From: an uncultured bacterium
GTDB taxonomy: Bacteria; Planctomycetota; UBA1135; GCA-002686595
Length of the DNA stretch: 64,000 nucleotides
Reading direction: 5' to 3'
NCBI GenBank assembly: GCA_938075305.1
Contig: CALJGV010000004.1
Coordinates: 124,001-188,000 of the forward strand
The position numbers and the translations under genes are program-made. Shown one piece after another: positions 56,445-64,000 of the stretch (positions within the stretch are counted from its first letter, which is position 1; the number at the start of each line of letters is the position of its first letter). Below the pieces are notes generated by a model. That model did not search any database, was not told the origin of the DNA, and saw only the letters and a list, made by a program, of their open reading frames with translations.

Positions 56445-58783
56445 CAGAACCTCAGGGTGTAGTTGAGCTTCACGGCCAGGGACTGGTCGGCGGTCACGAA
56501 GCTGGACTCGTGGAAGGCCTTGTCGAACCCCATGAGACCGACCACGAAGAGCTCCCTGCCCGGCTCGATGATCCACCGTAGCCGCGTCTGCGAGGACAGG
56601 TTCTTGCCCTCCGTGTCGTATTGGAGGAACGTGTTCCACGACGTCATCGGGTCGAAGCTCAGGTCCACTCGCCAGGTGTAGAGCTGGGTCCGGAAGTCCC
56701 CGCCCCCGTCCTGCAGCTCGATCTGGACGTCCTCGAACGACATGCCCAGGCGCACGTGGGCGTTCGGGATGTAGACCGGCTCCACGCTCATCCGCTGGAT
56801 CGAGCCGCCGTAGTAGTCCCCGAACTCCACGGAGCTCTCGATCCCCGCGAGCCGCCGATCGTTGGACTCGAAGCGCAGCCGGAAGCGCGTCTCGTCGTAG
56901 TCACCGGGGGCCACCTGCGCGTCGCCGTCGCCCACCTCGAACGGCGAGTCGATGGTCTCCGCCTGCCGCGTCACCCTGAAGGAGACCTCGTCCTGGCTCC
57001 AGAACTGGAGCCGCGCCACGTCCAGCGGGACGCTCCATCGATCCTCCGTCCCCACCAGGTCCCGGGCCATGATCAGGTCCAGCCCACTTTCCACAGTCCG
57101 GAAGAGGCTCGACTCGTCCTCCGACCGCCAGGTGTGCTCGGCCCCCGCCTGGTAGCGGTCCACCCCCGCACGCCGCACGAAGCCCAGCGCAGGGTCGAAG
57201 CCCTCCTCGATCCGCTGGGCTCGGAAGTCCGTCTCCCAGCGGCTGGAGCGGCTCTGGGCCTGGAGCCCGTAGGCCATCCCGGACGCCTCATCGGCGCCCC
57301 CGCTCCCCATGACATAGGACCACAAGAAGCCGCTGTGGCCCTCTCCGAAGAGCCTGGCCGAGCCCAGGCGCAGGTCGATCCCGGCGGTGTAGCGACCGCC
57401 CTCGCCCCCGGGGTCCCCGCTCGTCCCGATGAGGCCCACGCTCCGCCCGTCGCCGAGGGCACGCTGCAGGCGGAGCACACCAAGGTTCTGGGCGTCGATG
57501 CCCGGGACCATGGGGTCCATCCCGGAGGCGGGGACCGGGTCCACCGAGTCCACGTAGGTGTCGAGGGCGCCGACTGTCCAGTCACCGAACCGCCCCGTCA
57601 CCTTGACCCCGGCCAGGATGGGGACCGCCTCGCCGTCCGCGCTGCGGCCGACCTTGCGGGAGAAGAACGGGATGGTGCTGCGGCTGTTCCCGGGCAACCC
57701 GAACTCGAAGGCGCCGGCGTCCTCCAGGAAGAAGTCGCGGCGCTCCGGGAAGAAGAGCGGGAAGCGGCCGACGTTCACCTGGCGGGTGTCCACCTCGGTC
57801 TCGGCGAAGTCGGTGTTCGTGGTGACGAGCACCGTGGACGAGGGCGTGGGCCGCCAGCGGAGGTCGAGCCCCATGTCGAACTCGGAGCCGAACGAGCGGT
57901 CCGAGGACTCGCGGGTGGTGAGGCCCTTCACGTAGGGGATCACGTCCAGGCCCAGCCCCTGCTCCAACCCCTCGATCCCGGTGAGGCGGCCCCCGCCGGA
58001 GATCTGGAAGAAGCGGTACGCCACCCGGGGCGAGGCCCAGCGCCCGCGCTCCCCGTTCTCCACGCGCTTGCGGCGGACGTTGAAGCCCCAGTGGGGCGCC
58101 GATGGGTCAAAGGACAGCGTCTTCACGGGGATGGCCAGCTCCGCCACCCAGCCCTCATCGGTGACTCGCGAGGCCCCGTACCAGATCCCGTCCCAATCCT
58201 TGTTGAAGGACGATCCGTTGTCCGCGATCAGAGCGTCCCCCAGCGAACCTCCCGGGGTCACCTGGAACCAGTAGGCGAAGCGCTCGGAGGCAAAAGGGTC
58301 GAACCACACCTCCACCACATCGTCGAAGCGCACGAAGGCGTCCCGGTCCATCTGCCGAGCCCGGACGCTCCCGGGATCATCGTGGCAGAAGATCCCGACG
58401 TAGATGTTCTCCGCGTCGTAGGTGAGCAGCACATCGGTGTCCCGGGACATGGGCGCGCCCTCGATGGGCGCCGTCTGGGTCAGGTCCCCCACTCGGACCG
58501 CGCGACTCCATACCTCCTCGTCGAGGCGAGCGTCCACCTTGACCTGGTCCGGCACGTCGATCCTGGGGACCCTCACCGTGGGCCGCAGGTCCGCCGCCGA
58601 CGGGTCCTGCTGCGGCGCCGCGACCGCGACCGCCGCGGCCCAGCCGAACGCCAACGCACCCAGTGCGAACCGCCGGAGGCCGGGCCCCGTGGCCTCAGCC
58701 AGCCGCCTGCCGACGGGGCCTCCGCGCGCCGTTGAGCGCCAGCGACGCCCCGGAGAGCGCGAAGTGAGGATGAGGGGCTGCAA
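56444..58783 (-). CDS. Exported CBM9/DUF5916-type outer-membrane barrel protein
   Basis: A 779-residue exported protein. After the signal (FALGALAFGWAAAVAVAA) comes a CBM9-like domain (about residues 75-230: KVDARLDEEVWSRAV, YDAENIYVGIFCHDD, VEVWFDPFASERFAYWF), then a DUF5916-type beta-barrel (LFFPERRDFFLEDAGAFEFG) made of repeated amphipathic strands with a C-terminal NYTLRF, Phe last, as BAM substrates have. It argues for a diderm envelope. Its stop overlaps the ATP-grasp gene start. Function unknown; a TonB-like or transport role is not supported by a visible TonB box. Confidence 0.85.
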   Translation of the reverse strand: MQPLILTSRSPGRRWRSTARGGPVGRRLAEATGPGLRRFALGALAFGWAAAVAVAAPQQDPSAADLRPTVRVPRIDVPDQVKVDARLDEEVWSRAVRVGDLTQTAPIEGAPMSRDTDVLLTYDAENIYVGIFCHDDPGSVRARQMDRDAFVRFDDVVEVWFDPFASERFAYWFQVTPGGSLGDALIADNGSSFNKDWDGIWYGASRVTDEGWVAELAIPVKTLSFDPSAPHWGFNVRRKRVENGERGRWASPRVAYRFFQISGGGRLTGIEGLEQGLGLDVIPYVKGLTTRESSDRSFGSEFDMGLDLRWRPTPSSTVLVTTNTDFAETEVDTRQVNVGRFPLFFPERRDFFLEDAGAFEFGLPGNSRSTIPFFSRKVGRSADGEAVPILAGVKVTGRFGDWTVGALDTYVDSVDPVPASGMDPMVPGIDAQNLGVLRLQRALGDGRSVGLIGTSGDPGGEGGRYTAGIDLRLGSARLFGEGHSGFLWSYVMGSGGADEASGMAYGLQAQSRSSRWETDFRAQRIEEGFDPALGFVRRAGVDRYQAGAEHTWRSEDESSLFRTVESGLDLIMARDLVGTEDRWSVPLDVARLQFWSQDEVSFRVTRQAETIDSPFEVGDGDAQVAPGDYDETRFRLRFESNDRRLAGIESSVEFGDYYGGSIQRMSVEPVYIPNAHVRLGMSFEDVQIELQDGGGDFRTQLYTWRVDLSFDPMTSWNTFLQYDTEGKNLSSQTRLRWIIEPGRELFVVGLMGFDKAFHESSFVTADQSLAVKLNYTLRF

Positions 58784-58909
58784 GGACAGGCGCGTGGCTC
58801 GATCAGCGCTCGGCGAGGCCGAAGAACAGGATCGGACGCGGCGAGAGGCCCCGCAGCGTAGTCGGGCCGCCGGCCCCGGGACACTGCCCCACAGAATCCG
58901 AACGCGGAC

Positions 58910-60238
58910 TCACTGTCCTCCGTCCGTATTGAACGCTCGCACCAGGAAGAGTGTCCCTGGAACAGACATCTCTCCCGCGAGCTTCATCCGGCGCTCCACG
59001 TTCGTGAGGACGAGGCCGCAGGTCTCCCCCGAGGGCAGCTCACGCTCGTGAATCAGGGTCGCGCCCTCATCCAGCACGCGGCGGCGACCTGCAGCCACGT
59101 CCCGCAGCGGGAGGGCCCGTGGGGCCCGCTGGACCCAGGGGGGCGGGGTGAACCAGGGGTCGCCCTTCGTCTCATCGAGGGTCTCCAGCAGGCACGCCGT
59201 GAACCTCGACAGCAGCTGCGGCCGCACGAGGACGCTGGTCACCGCATCGCTGGCGAAGCCCCCCAGGGCGCTGCGACCGAAGGCCCGATCCACCGCCTGC
59301 TCCGCCGACTCCGCCAGGTCGTGCTCCCCGAGGGCGCCCCCCGCCGCGGCGGAGTCGATCCCGAGGGTGAGCTGTCTCGCCAGCCGCGGGCGGGAGACGA
59401 TCGGAGTGGTCGGGCGACCGATGGCGCCCAACCCGAACCAATCTCCATCGGGCAGATCCGGCCCGGCAGCCCCAGGCACGCCCCCGCCCTTCCCTGCGCC
59501 CTCCTCTGCGGCCCCCCTCGCGGCGAGGCCGCGTAGCCGGTGCAGCCGACCCAACGTCAGGCCCTCCACCGGGTCGAAGTCCACCAAGTCCACCGCCACC
59601 GTGGGATGGGATGCCGCCTCCCGGAGTACCGAGCCATCCGCGCCATCGAGCGCTGCGAGTCGGGTCCCTTCCACCCCAGCCGCCGCCAGCGCTGCGCGGA
59701 GATCGCGGTCGACTCCGGGGAGTTCGGGGTGACCGATCAACAGGACACGGGAGGCGACCTCCAACGCTCGGAGCACACGGGCCCCGAGGTACGCGAAGGG
59801 CTCGGAGGGCTGAAGCGCGACCGCCACCGCTGTCGCGCCGAAGGAGGAGTGCCCCGCGCTGACCGCCTCCGTGACGCGCCAGGCGGCCTCGACCTCCCTG
59901 GCGCCCGGCGAGAAGCGCGGGTCCCCCGCCGCGGGGCCCATGGCGTCATCGAGGCGCCCCTCGGCGGCAGCCGCGGAAAGGGCCTCGGCGAGCGGCGCCA
60001 TCAGGGCACCCACCCGGCCCGGGTCGAGGGCAGGACCCCGCTCCCCGCCCAGGAAGGCCTCCAGCTGCCAGGCGCCTCGCCCCGCGGGCTGTGGCGCCCC
60101 GCTGACGTCGGGCGGCGTGCGGTCCCCGGAGACGGGAGGGGCGGGGCTCGTCGCTGCGCCCTCGGACCCGGAAACCCCCAGCCCCGCGCCGAAGGGGAGC
60201 GCGGAATCCGCCCCGCGGGCTCTTGCATGGGAACTCAT
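58910..60238 (-). CDS. Aldehyde-dehydrogenase-fold protein without the catalytic cysteine
   Basis: A 442-residue cytoplasmic protein without signal peptide. Two stretches recall aldehyde dehydrogenases: GATAVAVALQPSEPFAYLGARVLRALEVASRVLLIGHPELPG (cofactor domain) and SALGGFASDAVTSVLVRPQLLSRFTACLLETLD, aligned by eye with the GQxCxxxxRVLV block. At the GQxC position it has GGFA, so the catalytic Cys is missing. The N-terminal 50 residues are low-complexity Pro/Gly/Ala. It is divergent from rnpA. The resemblance is weak, so the family call is inference. Confidence 0.55.
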   Translation of the reverse strand: MSSHARARGADSALPFGAGLGVSGSEGAATSPAPPVSGDRTPPDVSGAPQPAGRGAWQLEAFLGGERGPALDPGRVGALMAPLAEALSAAAAEGRLDDAMGPAAGDPRFSPGAREVEAAWRVTEAVSAGHSSFGATAVAVALQPSEPFAYLGARVLRALEVASRVLLIGHPELPGVDRDLRAALAAAGVEGTRLAALDGADGSVLREAASHPTVAVDLVDFDPVEGLTLGRLHRLRGLAARGAAEEGAGKGGGVPGAAGPDLPDGDWFGLGAIGRPTTPIVSRPRLARQLTLGIDSAAAGGALGEHDLAESAEQAVDRAFGRSALGGFASDAVTSVLVRPQLLSRFTACLLETLDETKGDPWFTPPPWVQRAPRALPLRDVAAGRRRVLDEGATLIHERELPSGETCGLVLTNVERRMKLAGEMSVPGTLFLVRAFNTDGGQ

Positions 60239-60416
60239 CGATAGATCGCGGCGGAGGGCCCTCGCCGCCCGCTCTGCGGCGCTGATTCTGCCTCAGACCC
60301 CGGATCACCCATCCCCGCCCAGGGCAAAAACCCATGAGCTTCGGCCCTCCTCGCACTGGACGGGCAGAGGGCCGCCGGCGGAGCGGTTATGTTCCACCCG
60401 GCTGCCCCCGCCCACG

Positions 60417-60845
60417 ATGAGTCCCCGCCTTCGCTTCCCCCGACACTTCCGCATCCGGTCCGGCGCCGACTTCGGTCGGGCTTACCGGAACGGACGCCGC
60501 GCCCGCGGCTCGATCCTCCTCGTGGTCGGCGCCGACAGCGGCCGTGATCACCCTCGACTCGGGCTCTCCGTCGGCAAGAAGGTCTGGAAGCACGCTGTCA
60601 AGCGCAACCGGGTGCGGCGGGTGTTCCGCGAGGCGTTTCGCCTGACGGCCCCCGAGCTCCCGAACCTGGACCTCGTCCTGATCCCAGCTGAACCGCGCCT
60701 CGTCCCAACGACCGCCGAGACCGCCCGAGAGCTGCGGAAGCTGGCCCAGAAGGTCGCGCGCAGGCTCGAGGAGGCCAGAGCGGCCGCCGCCCAAGACCCG
60801 GCGACCCATGAGCCGCCGGCGGGCCCGGGGAAGCCGACCCCATGA
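60417..60845 (+). CDS. rnpA: Ribonuclease P protein component
   Basis: A 142-residue protein subunit of RNase P, which supports tRNA 5'-end maturation. It shows the family core [42 protein letters not shown] with the RNRVRR motif. The C-terminal tail of about 25 residues rich in Ala and Pro is not conserved. rpmH (L34), usually the gene before rnpA, is not present in the preceding sequence. It overlaps yidD by ATGA. Confidence 0.92.
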   Translation: MSPRLRFPRHFRIRSGADFGRAYRNGRRARGSILLVVGADSGRDHPRLGLSVGKKVWKHAVKRNRVRRVFREAFRLTAPELPNLDLVLIPAEPRLVPTTAETARELRKLAQKVARRLEEARAAAAQDPATHEPPAGPGKPTP

Positions 60846-61147
60846 CCACGGCCGAGCCTGGTCCTGGAAAGGGAGCTCCTTCGCTGCCCCGCTTTCAGCG
60901 GGCGCTCGCCGCGCCCTTCACTCTGCTGGTGGGCTTCTATCGGCGGTTCCTCTCGCCGCTCAAGCCTCCCATGTGCCGCTTCGAGCCCAGCTGCAGCGCC
61001 TACGCGCAGGAGGCGCTCCGGACCCACATCCTGCCCCGGGCGCTTCTCTTGACGATCTGGAGGCTCCTCCGCTGCCAACCCATGTGCCGTGGGGGGTACG
61101 ATCCTGTGCCCCCCAGGCACGGTGCCCCACCTCCAGACGGCCCCTGA
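60842..61147 (+). CDS. yidD: Membrane protein insertion efficiency factor YidD
   Basis: A 101-residue YidD protein that assists membrane insertion by YidC. It has the [16 protein letters not shown] amphipathic segment and the [15 protein letters not shown] family signature, then CRGGYDPV. The end carries a Pro/Gly-rich tail. The start overlaps the rnpA stop. yidC is not in the window. Confidence 0.92.
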   Translation: MTTAEPGPGKGAPSLPRFQRALAAPFTLLVGFYRRFLSPLKPPMCRFEPSCSAYAQEALRTHILPRALLLTIWRLLRCQPMCRGGYDPVPPRHGAPPPDGP

Positions 61148-61194
61148 ACCGAACCGTGCCCCGGCTCCACCCCACCTCCCCGCGCTCCGTCCCC

Positions 61195-62394
61195 ATGATC
61201 TCGCCTGCTCGTCCCACTGCTCATCCCCTCGGGCTCGCCTGGGGCCTTCTCGCCGCGGGGGCGCTGGCCGCCTGCGCTTCGTCGGGTGGCGACTCCGACT
61301 CCCTCCAGCCTGGATCCCCGGGCGCGGCGAGCGCGGACGGGACCGACGGCCTTGCGCCCGAGCCCCCCGTGCCGGGCGCCGTCCTCGCCAACGACCTCAT
61401 CCAGCCCGGCGAGACGCGCTTCAAGAACCTGTGGCGACTGACCTTCGGCGGGCAGAACGCCGAGGCCTACTGGAGCTTCTCCGACGATCGGCTCTCTCTC
61501 CAGCTGCGGGAGACGAACGAGAAGGACGACTGCGACCAGATCTACGTCACCTCGCCCAGCGGAGATCTCCGGCAGGTGTCCACGGGACGCGGCGTGACCA
61601 CTTGTGCCTTCTTCATGCCTGGCGATGATCAGGTGCTCTACGCCTCCACCCAATCGGGCCACGTCGGCTGCCCGATCAAGCCCGACAGCGTGGGGTACAC
61701 ATGGATGCTCTGGCCGGACTATGAGATCTACGTCACCGACCTCAAGACCGGGGAGGAGACCACCCTCGTCAGCGAGTACGGTTACGACGCGGAGGCCACC
61801 GTCTCCCCCCTCGGAGACCGCATCGTCTTCACCTCGACCCGGAGCGGCGACCTTGAGCTGTGGACGTGCGACCTCGAGGGGAACGACCTGGTCCAGGTCA
61901 CCGACACCCCCGGCTACGACGGCGGTGCCTTCTTCAGCCACGATGGGCAGCGGCTGGTCTTCCGCGCCACGGCCTGGACGCCTGGCAAGGAGGCCGAAGA
62001 GAGGCAGCGCTACCGCGAGGACCTCGACCGCTGGCAGGTGCGCCCCAACAGCATGGAGATCTTCACCGTCGCCGCCGACGGCAGCGACCGCCAGCAGGTC
62101 ACGACCCTCGGCGGCGCCAACTTCGCGCCATACTTCACGCCGGACGACCAGCGCATCATCTTCGCCACGAACCACCACGACCCCGCGGAGCGGAAGTTCA
62201 ACTTCGACATCTTCCTCTGCGACCTCGACGGCGGCGGGCTCGAGCAGGTCACCCACTTCGACGGCCCTCCGGGGAAGAAGTTCGACGGCTTCCCCATGTT
62301 CAGCAGGAACGGCAGGTACCTCGCCTTCGCGAGCAATCGCGGCGCAGGGGCTCCAGGCGATACGGACGTCTTCATCGCGGAATGGGCGGACTGA
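61195..62394 (+). CDS. PD40/TolB-like beta-propeller lipoprotein
   Basis: A 399-residue lipoprotein (GALAACASS lipobox, Cys near 26) followed by a Gly/Ser/Pro linker and a beta-propeller of PD40-type blades: FSDDRLSLQLRET, SPLGDRIVFTSTRSGDLELW, FSHDGQRLVFRAT, FTPDDQRIIFATNHHD and FSRNGRYLAFASNRG. Such proteins act as periplasmic scaffolds. The ATG at 61195 gives the lipobox. Its end overlaps the histidine kinase gene by 13 nt. Confidence 0.82.
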   Translation: MISPARPTAHPLGLAWGLLAAGALAACASSGGDSDSLQPGSPGAASADGTDGLAPEPPVPGAVLANDLIQPGETRFKNLWRLTFGGQNAEAYWSFSDDRLSLQLRETNEKDDCDQIYVTSPSGDLRQVSTGRGVTTCAFFMPGDDQVLYASTQSGHVGCPIKPDSVGYTWMLWPDYEIYVTDLKTGEETTLVSEYGYDAEATVSPLGDRIVFTSTRSGDLELWTCDLEGNDLVQVTDTPGYDGGAFFSHDGQRLVFRATAWTPGKEAEERQRYREDLDRWQVRPNSMEIFTVAADGSDRQQVTTLGGANFAPYFTPDDQRIIFATNHHDPAERKFNFDIFLCDLDGGGLEQVTHFDGPPGKKFDGFPMFSRNGRYLAFASNRGAGAPGDTDVFIAEWAD

Positions 62395-63551
62395 ACCAGA
62401 CCAGTAGCGACGATCCCGACGAGGTCAACGCCCATGATCGCGCCCTGACCTACGGGGCCGCGCTCGGCCTCCTGTTCGACGCCACCTGTGTCATCGACCC
62501 GAGCCTGACGGTCCTCGACTGCGATGAGGGATTTCTCCAGTCCCTCGGCCTCCCCAGGGATCAGGTCGTCGGGCATCCCATCCCGGAGCTCAACCTGACG
62601 GGGAGCGTCGACGGTGAGCCCGTCACGCTCCGCCACATCGCGCGCCTCGGCTCGTGGCGAGGGCACACCACCCTCGCACGCAAGGACAGCTTAGAGCTCC
62701 CCATGGATACGCTGCTCATCAAGAGCAGCAGCGACCTCCCCCGGCTGCACCTCTTCTTCCGCGACGAGCGCGGCCCCCTCTCGGCCCAGGTCGGAGAGGT
62801 CGACCATCAGCACGCCCTGGCCCAGGTCGGGCGGCTCTCCGCGCTCGCCGAGATGACCTCGGGGATCGCGCACGAGATGAACCAGCCCCTCGCGGCCATC
62901 GTCAACTACGCCAACGGCTGCGTGAGCCTGATCAACCAGGATCGGGCCGAGGACGAGGTCCTCGTCCGGGCGCTCACCGCCATCGCGGATCAGAGCCGGC
63001 GGGCCGCCGAGATCATCCGGCGCATGCGTGCCTTCGCCCGCCGCTCGGACGGCCAGCGCGAGCCCTTCCACCTCACCGAGCTCCTCAAGGACGCCCTGGA
63101 CGTGTCGGCGCCCCACCGACGCCGGGTCGGAATCGAGGTGCAGTGCGAGTTCGGCGCGCCGAACGACGAGATCGTGGCTGACGGCATCCAGATCGAGCAG
63201 GTGATGCTGCACCTGATCCGAAATGCGTCTGACTCCCTGGCGGCGATCAACCGCGATCAGCCCCGCATCATCCGCGTCACCACTCGGGAGCTCGAGGGCA
63301 GCGGTATCGAGTCGTCGATGATCGAGACGACCGTCACCGATAGCGGTCCCCCGATGCCCGAAGAGGAGGAGGTGCGACTTTTTGCGCCATTCGAGACGAC
63401 CCGCGAGAACGGCCTCGGGCTCGGGTTGGTGATCAGCCGCTCCATCGTCGAGGCCCACGGCGGCAAGCTGCGATATCTCGGCTGCTCGGAAAGCCCTCCG
63501 GGCGGTCCGTCTTTTTGCTTCACACTTCCGCTGAGAGCGGCTCCAATCTAG
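62382..63551 (+). CDS. PAS-domain sensor histidine kinase (FixL-like)
   Basis: A 389-residue soluble histidine kinase. Residues about 20-130 form a PAS domain (LFDATCVIDPSLTVLDCDEGFLQSLG). The HisKA/HATPase part has the phosphoacceptor His164 in SGIAHEMNQPLAAI, the N-box HLIRNASDSLAAI and G-boxes TDSGPPMP and ENGLGLGLVISRSIVEAHGG. No transmembrane segment or His ligand for haem is evident, so oxygen sensing is not established. The following gene is a FixJ-type regulator 2 nt away. The ATG at 62382 is the best start inside the upstream gene's end. Confidence 0.85.
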   Translation: MGGLNQTSSDDPDEVNAHDRALTYGAALGLLFDATCVIDPSLTVLDCDEGFLQSLGLPRDQVVGHPIPELNLTGSVDGEPVTLRHIARLGSWRGHTTLARKDSLELPMDTLLIKSSSDLPRLHLFFRDERGPLSAQVGEVDHQHALAQVGRLSALAEMTSGIAHEMNQPLAAIVNYANGCVSLINQDRAEDEVLVRALTAIADQSRRAAEIIRRMRAFARRSDGQREPFHLTELLKDALDVSAPHRRRVGIEVQCEFGAPNDEIVADGIQIEQVMLHLIRNASDSLAAINRDQPRIIRVTTRELEGSGIESSMIETTVTDSGPPMPEEEEVRLFAPFETTRENGLGLGLVISRSIVEAHGGKLRYLGCSESPPGGPSFCFTLPLRAAPI

Positions 63552-63553
63552 GC

Positions 63554-64000
63554 ATGAACGATCAGCCCACGGTCTTCATCGTCGACGATGACCCCGCAAT
63601 GCGAGACTCCCTCGGCTTCCTTATCGGAAGCGTTGGGCGCCGCGCCGAGACCTACGCCTCGGCAGAAGATTTCCTGGAGGCCTACAGCAACGAGCGCCCC
63701 GGCTGCATCGTGCTAGATGTCCGTATGCCTGGCCTCTCGGGACTCGAGCTCATGGAGAAGCTCAATGAGGACCGTTTTGCGCCGCCGGTCGTCCTCGTGA
63801 CGGGTCACGGGGATATTCCCATGGCCGTCCGGGCGCTCAAGGCTGGCGCCTTCGACTTCATTGAAAAGCCTTTCAGTGACCAGGTGCTGCTCGAGCGCAT
63901 CCAACAGGCGCTGCAGCAGGACACCGTGGAGCGCTCAGACGAGCGGGACCGCGCCGACATCGAGCGCAAGGCCGCCCGTCTCACGGCCCGGGAGACCCAG
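63554..64000 (+). CDS. FixJ-family response regulator, cut by the window end
   Basis: The first 149 codons of a response regulator. The receiver has IVDDDPAM (Asp11-Asp13), phosphoacceptor Asp55 in VLDVRMPG, VTGHGD and EKPF. The linker continues into KAARLTARETQ, the start of a LuxR-type HTH (LTxRE), where the window ends. It pairs with the PAS histidine kinase, and the FixLJ-type layout suggests regulation by a cytosolic signal. Its target genes cannot be seen. Confidence 0.88.
   Translation, partial: MNDQPTVFIVDDDPAMRDSLGFLIGSVGRRAETYASAEDFLEAYSNERPGCIVLDVRMPGLSGLELMEKLNEDRFAPPVVLVTGHGDIPMAVRALKAGAFDFIEKPFSDQVLLERIQQALQQDTVERSDERDRADIERKAARLTARETQ

Noticed and set aside
60239..60416. Possible rpmH before rnpA
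   Set aside because: Read for an L34-like KRTFQPS start in all frames and found none; rpmH is not here.

Overview
The window is high-GC DNA (I judge near 70%; not counted), densely packed with genes on both strands and with short intergenic gaps. It is bacterial chromosome, not plasmid or phage: it carries folB/folK, rnpA/yidD, rlmN, ettA and tig-clpP-clpX, and no transposase, integrase, rRNA, convincing tRNA or CRISPR array was seen. An RND efflux pair, several lipobox proteins and an outer-membrane barrel protein ending in Phe point to a diderm. EboA/EboB genes, large exported FN3/PPC and HEXXH proteins and two box genes for aerobic benzoyl-CoA degradation fit an uncultured Planctomycetota- or Myxococcota-like organism. 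That placement is inference; a marker-gene tree would decide it.

Layout. 1-2585: ABC-2-type exporter genes and queD facing folB-folK. 2609-4398: an SDR reductase and an amidohydrolase. 4435-10039: a five-gene minus-strand operon (coiled-coil lipoprotein, squalene-cyclase-repeat protein, EboA, EboB-like TatD hydrolase, Asp-box protein). 10227-12742: proline-catabolic pruA and a methyltransferase. 12768-16072: two tandem paralogous radical SAM proteins, an ankyrin protein and a decayed DHDPS-fold protein. 16184-21596: PlsC acyltransferase, TANGO2-like protein, a hydrolase/DedA/ATP-grasp triple fusion and an OlsB-like acyltransferase, possibly an aminolipid locus. 21654-26240: a 1,185-residue HEXXH protein and a ChaN lipoprotein. 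26237-30302: boxR, boxC, boxB. 30386-33864: a flippase between two SGNH hydrolases. 33852-37893: ALDH7, ettA, Nudix. 38155-43176: exported proteins, one interrupted by an in-frame TAG. 43327-49582: RND efflux, threonine dehydratase and sirtuin operon. 49747-53426: tig, clpP, clpX. 53532-58783: DHH phosphoesterase, rlmN, ATP-grasp ligase, DUF5916-like barrel. 58910-64000: a decayed ALDH-like protein, rnpA-yidD, a PD40 lipoprotein and a FixLJ-like two-component pair cut by the window end.

Two signals run across the window. Many monocistronic or divergent genes have a TANNNT -10 hexamer only 6-11 nt before the start codon and no Shine-Dalgarno, so they are probably leaderless. In contrast, boxB, ettA, clpP and the coiled-coil lipoprotein have purine-rich ribosome binding sites. 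Inside operons, ATGA/GTGA/TTGA stop-start overlaps are the rule, which suggests translational coupling.

The most unusual items are the three-domain fusion and its lipid-gene neighbours, the EboAB pair in an operon with an exported terpene-cyclase-like protein, the tandem radical SAM genes, two enzyme folds that lost catalytic residues, and the amber-interrupted exported protein.
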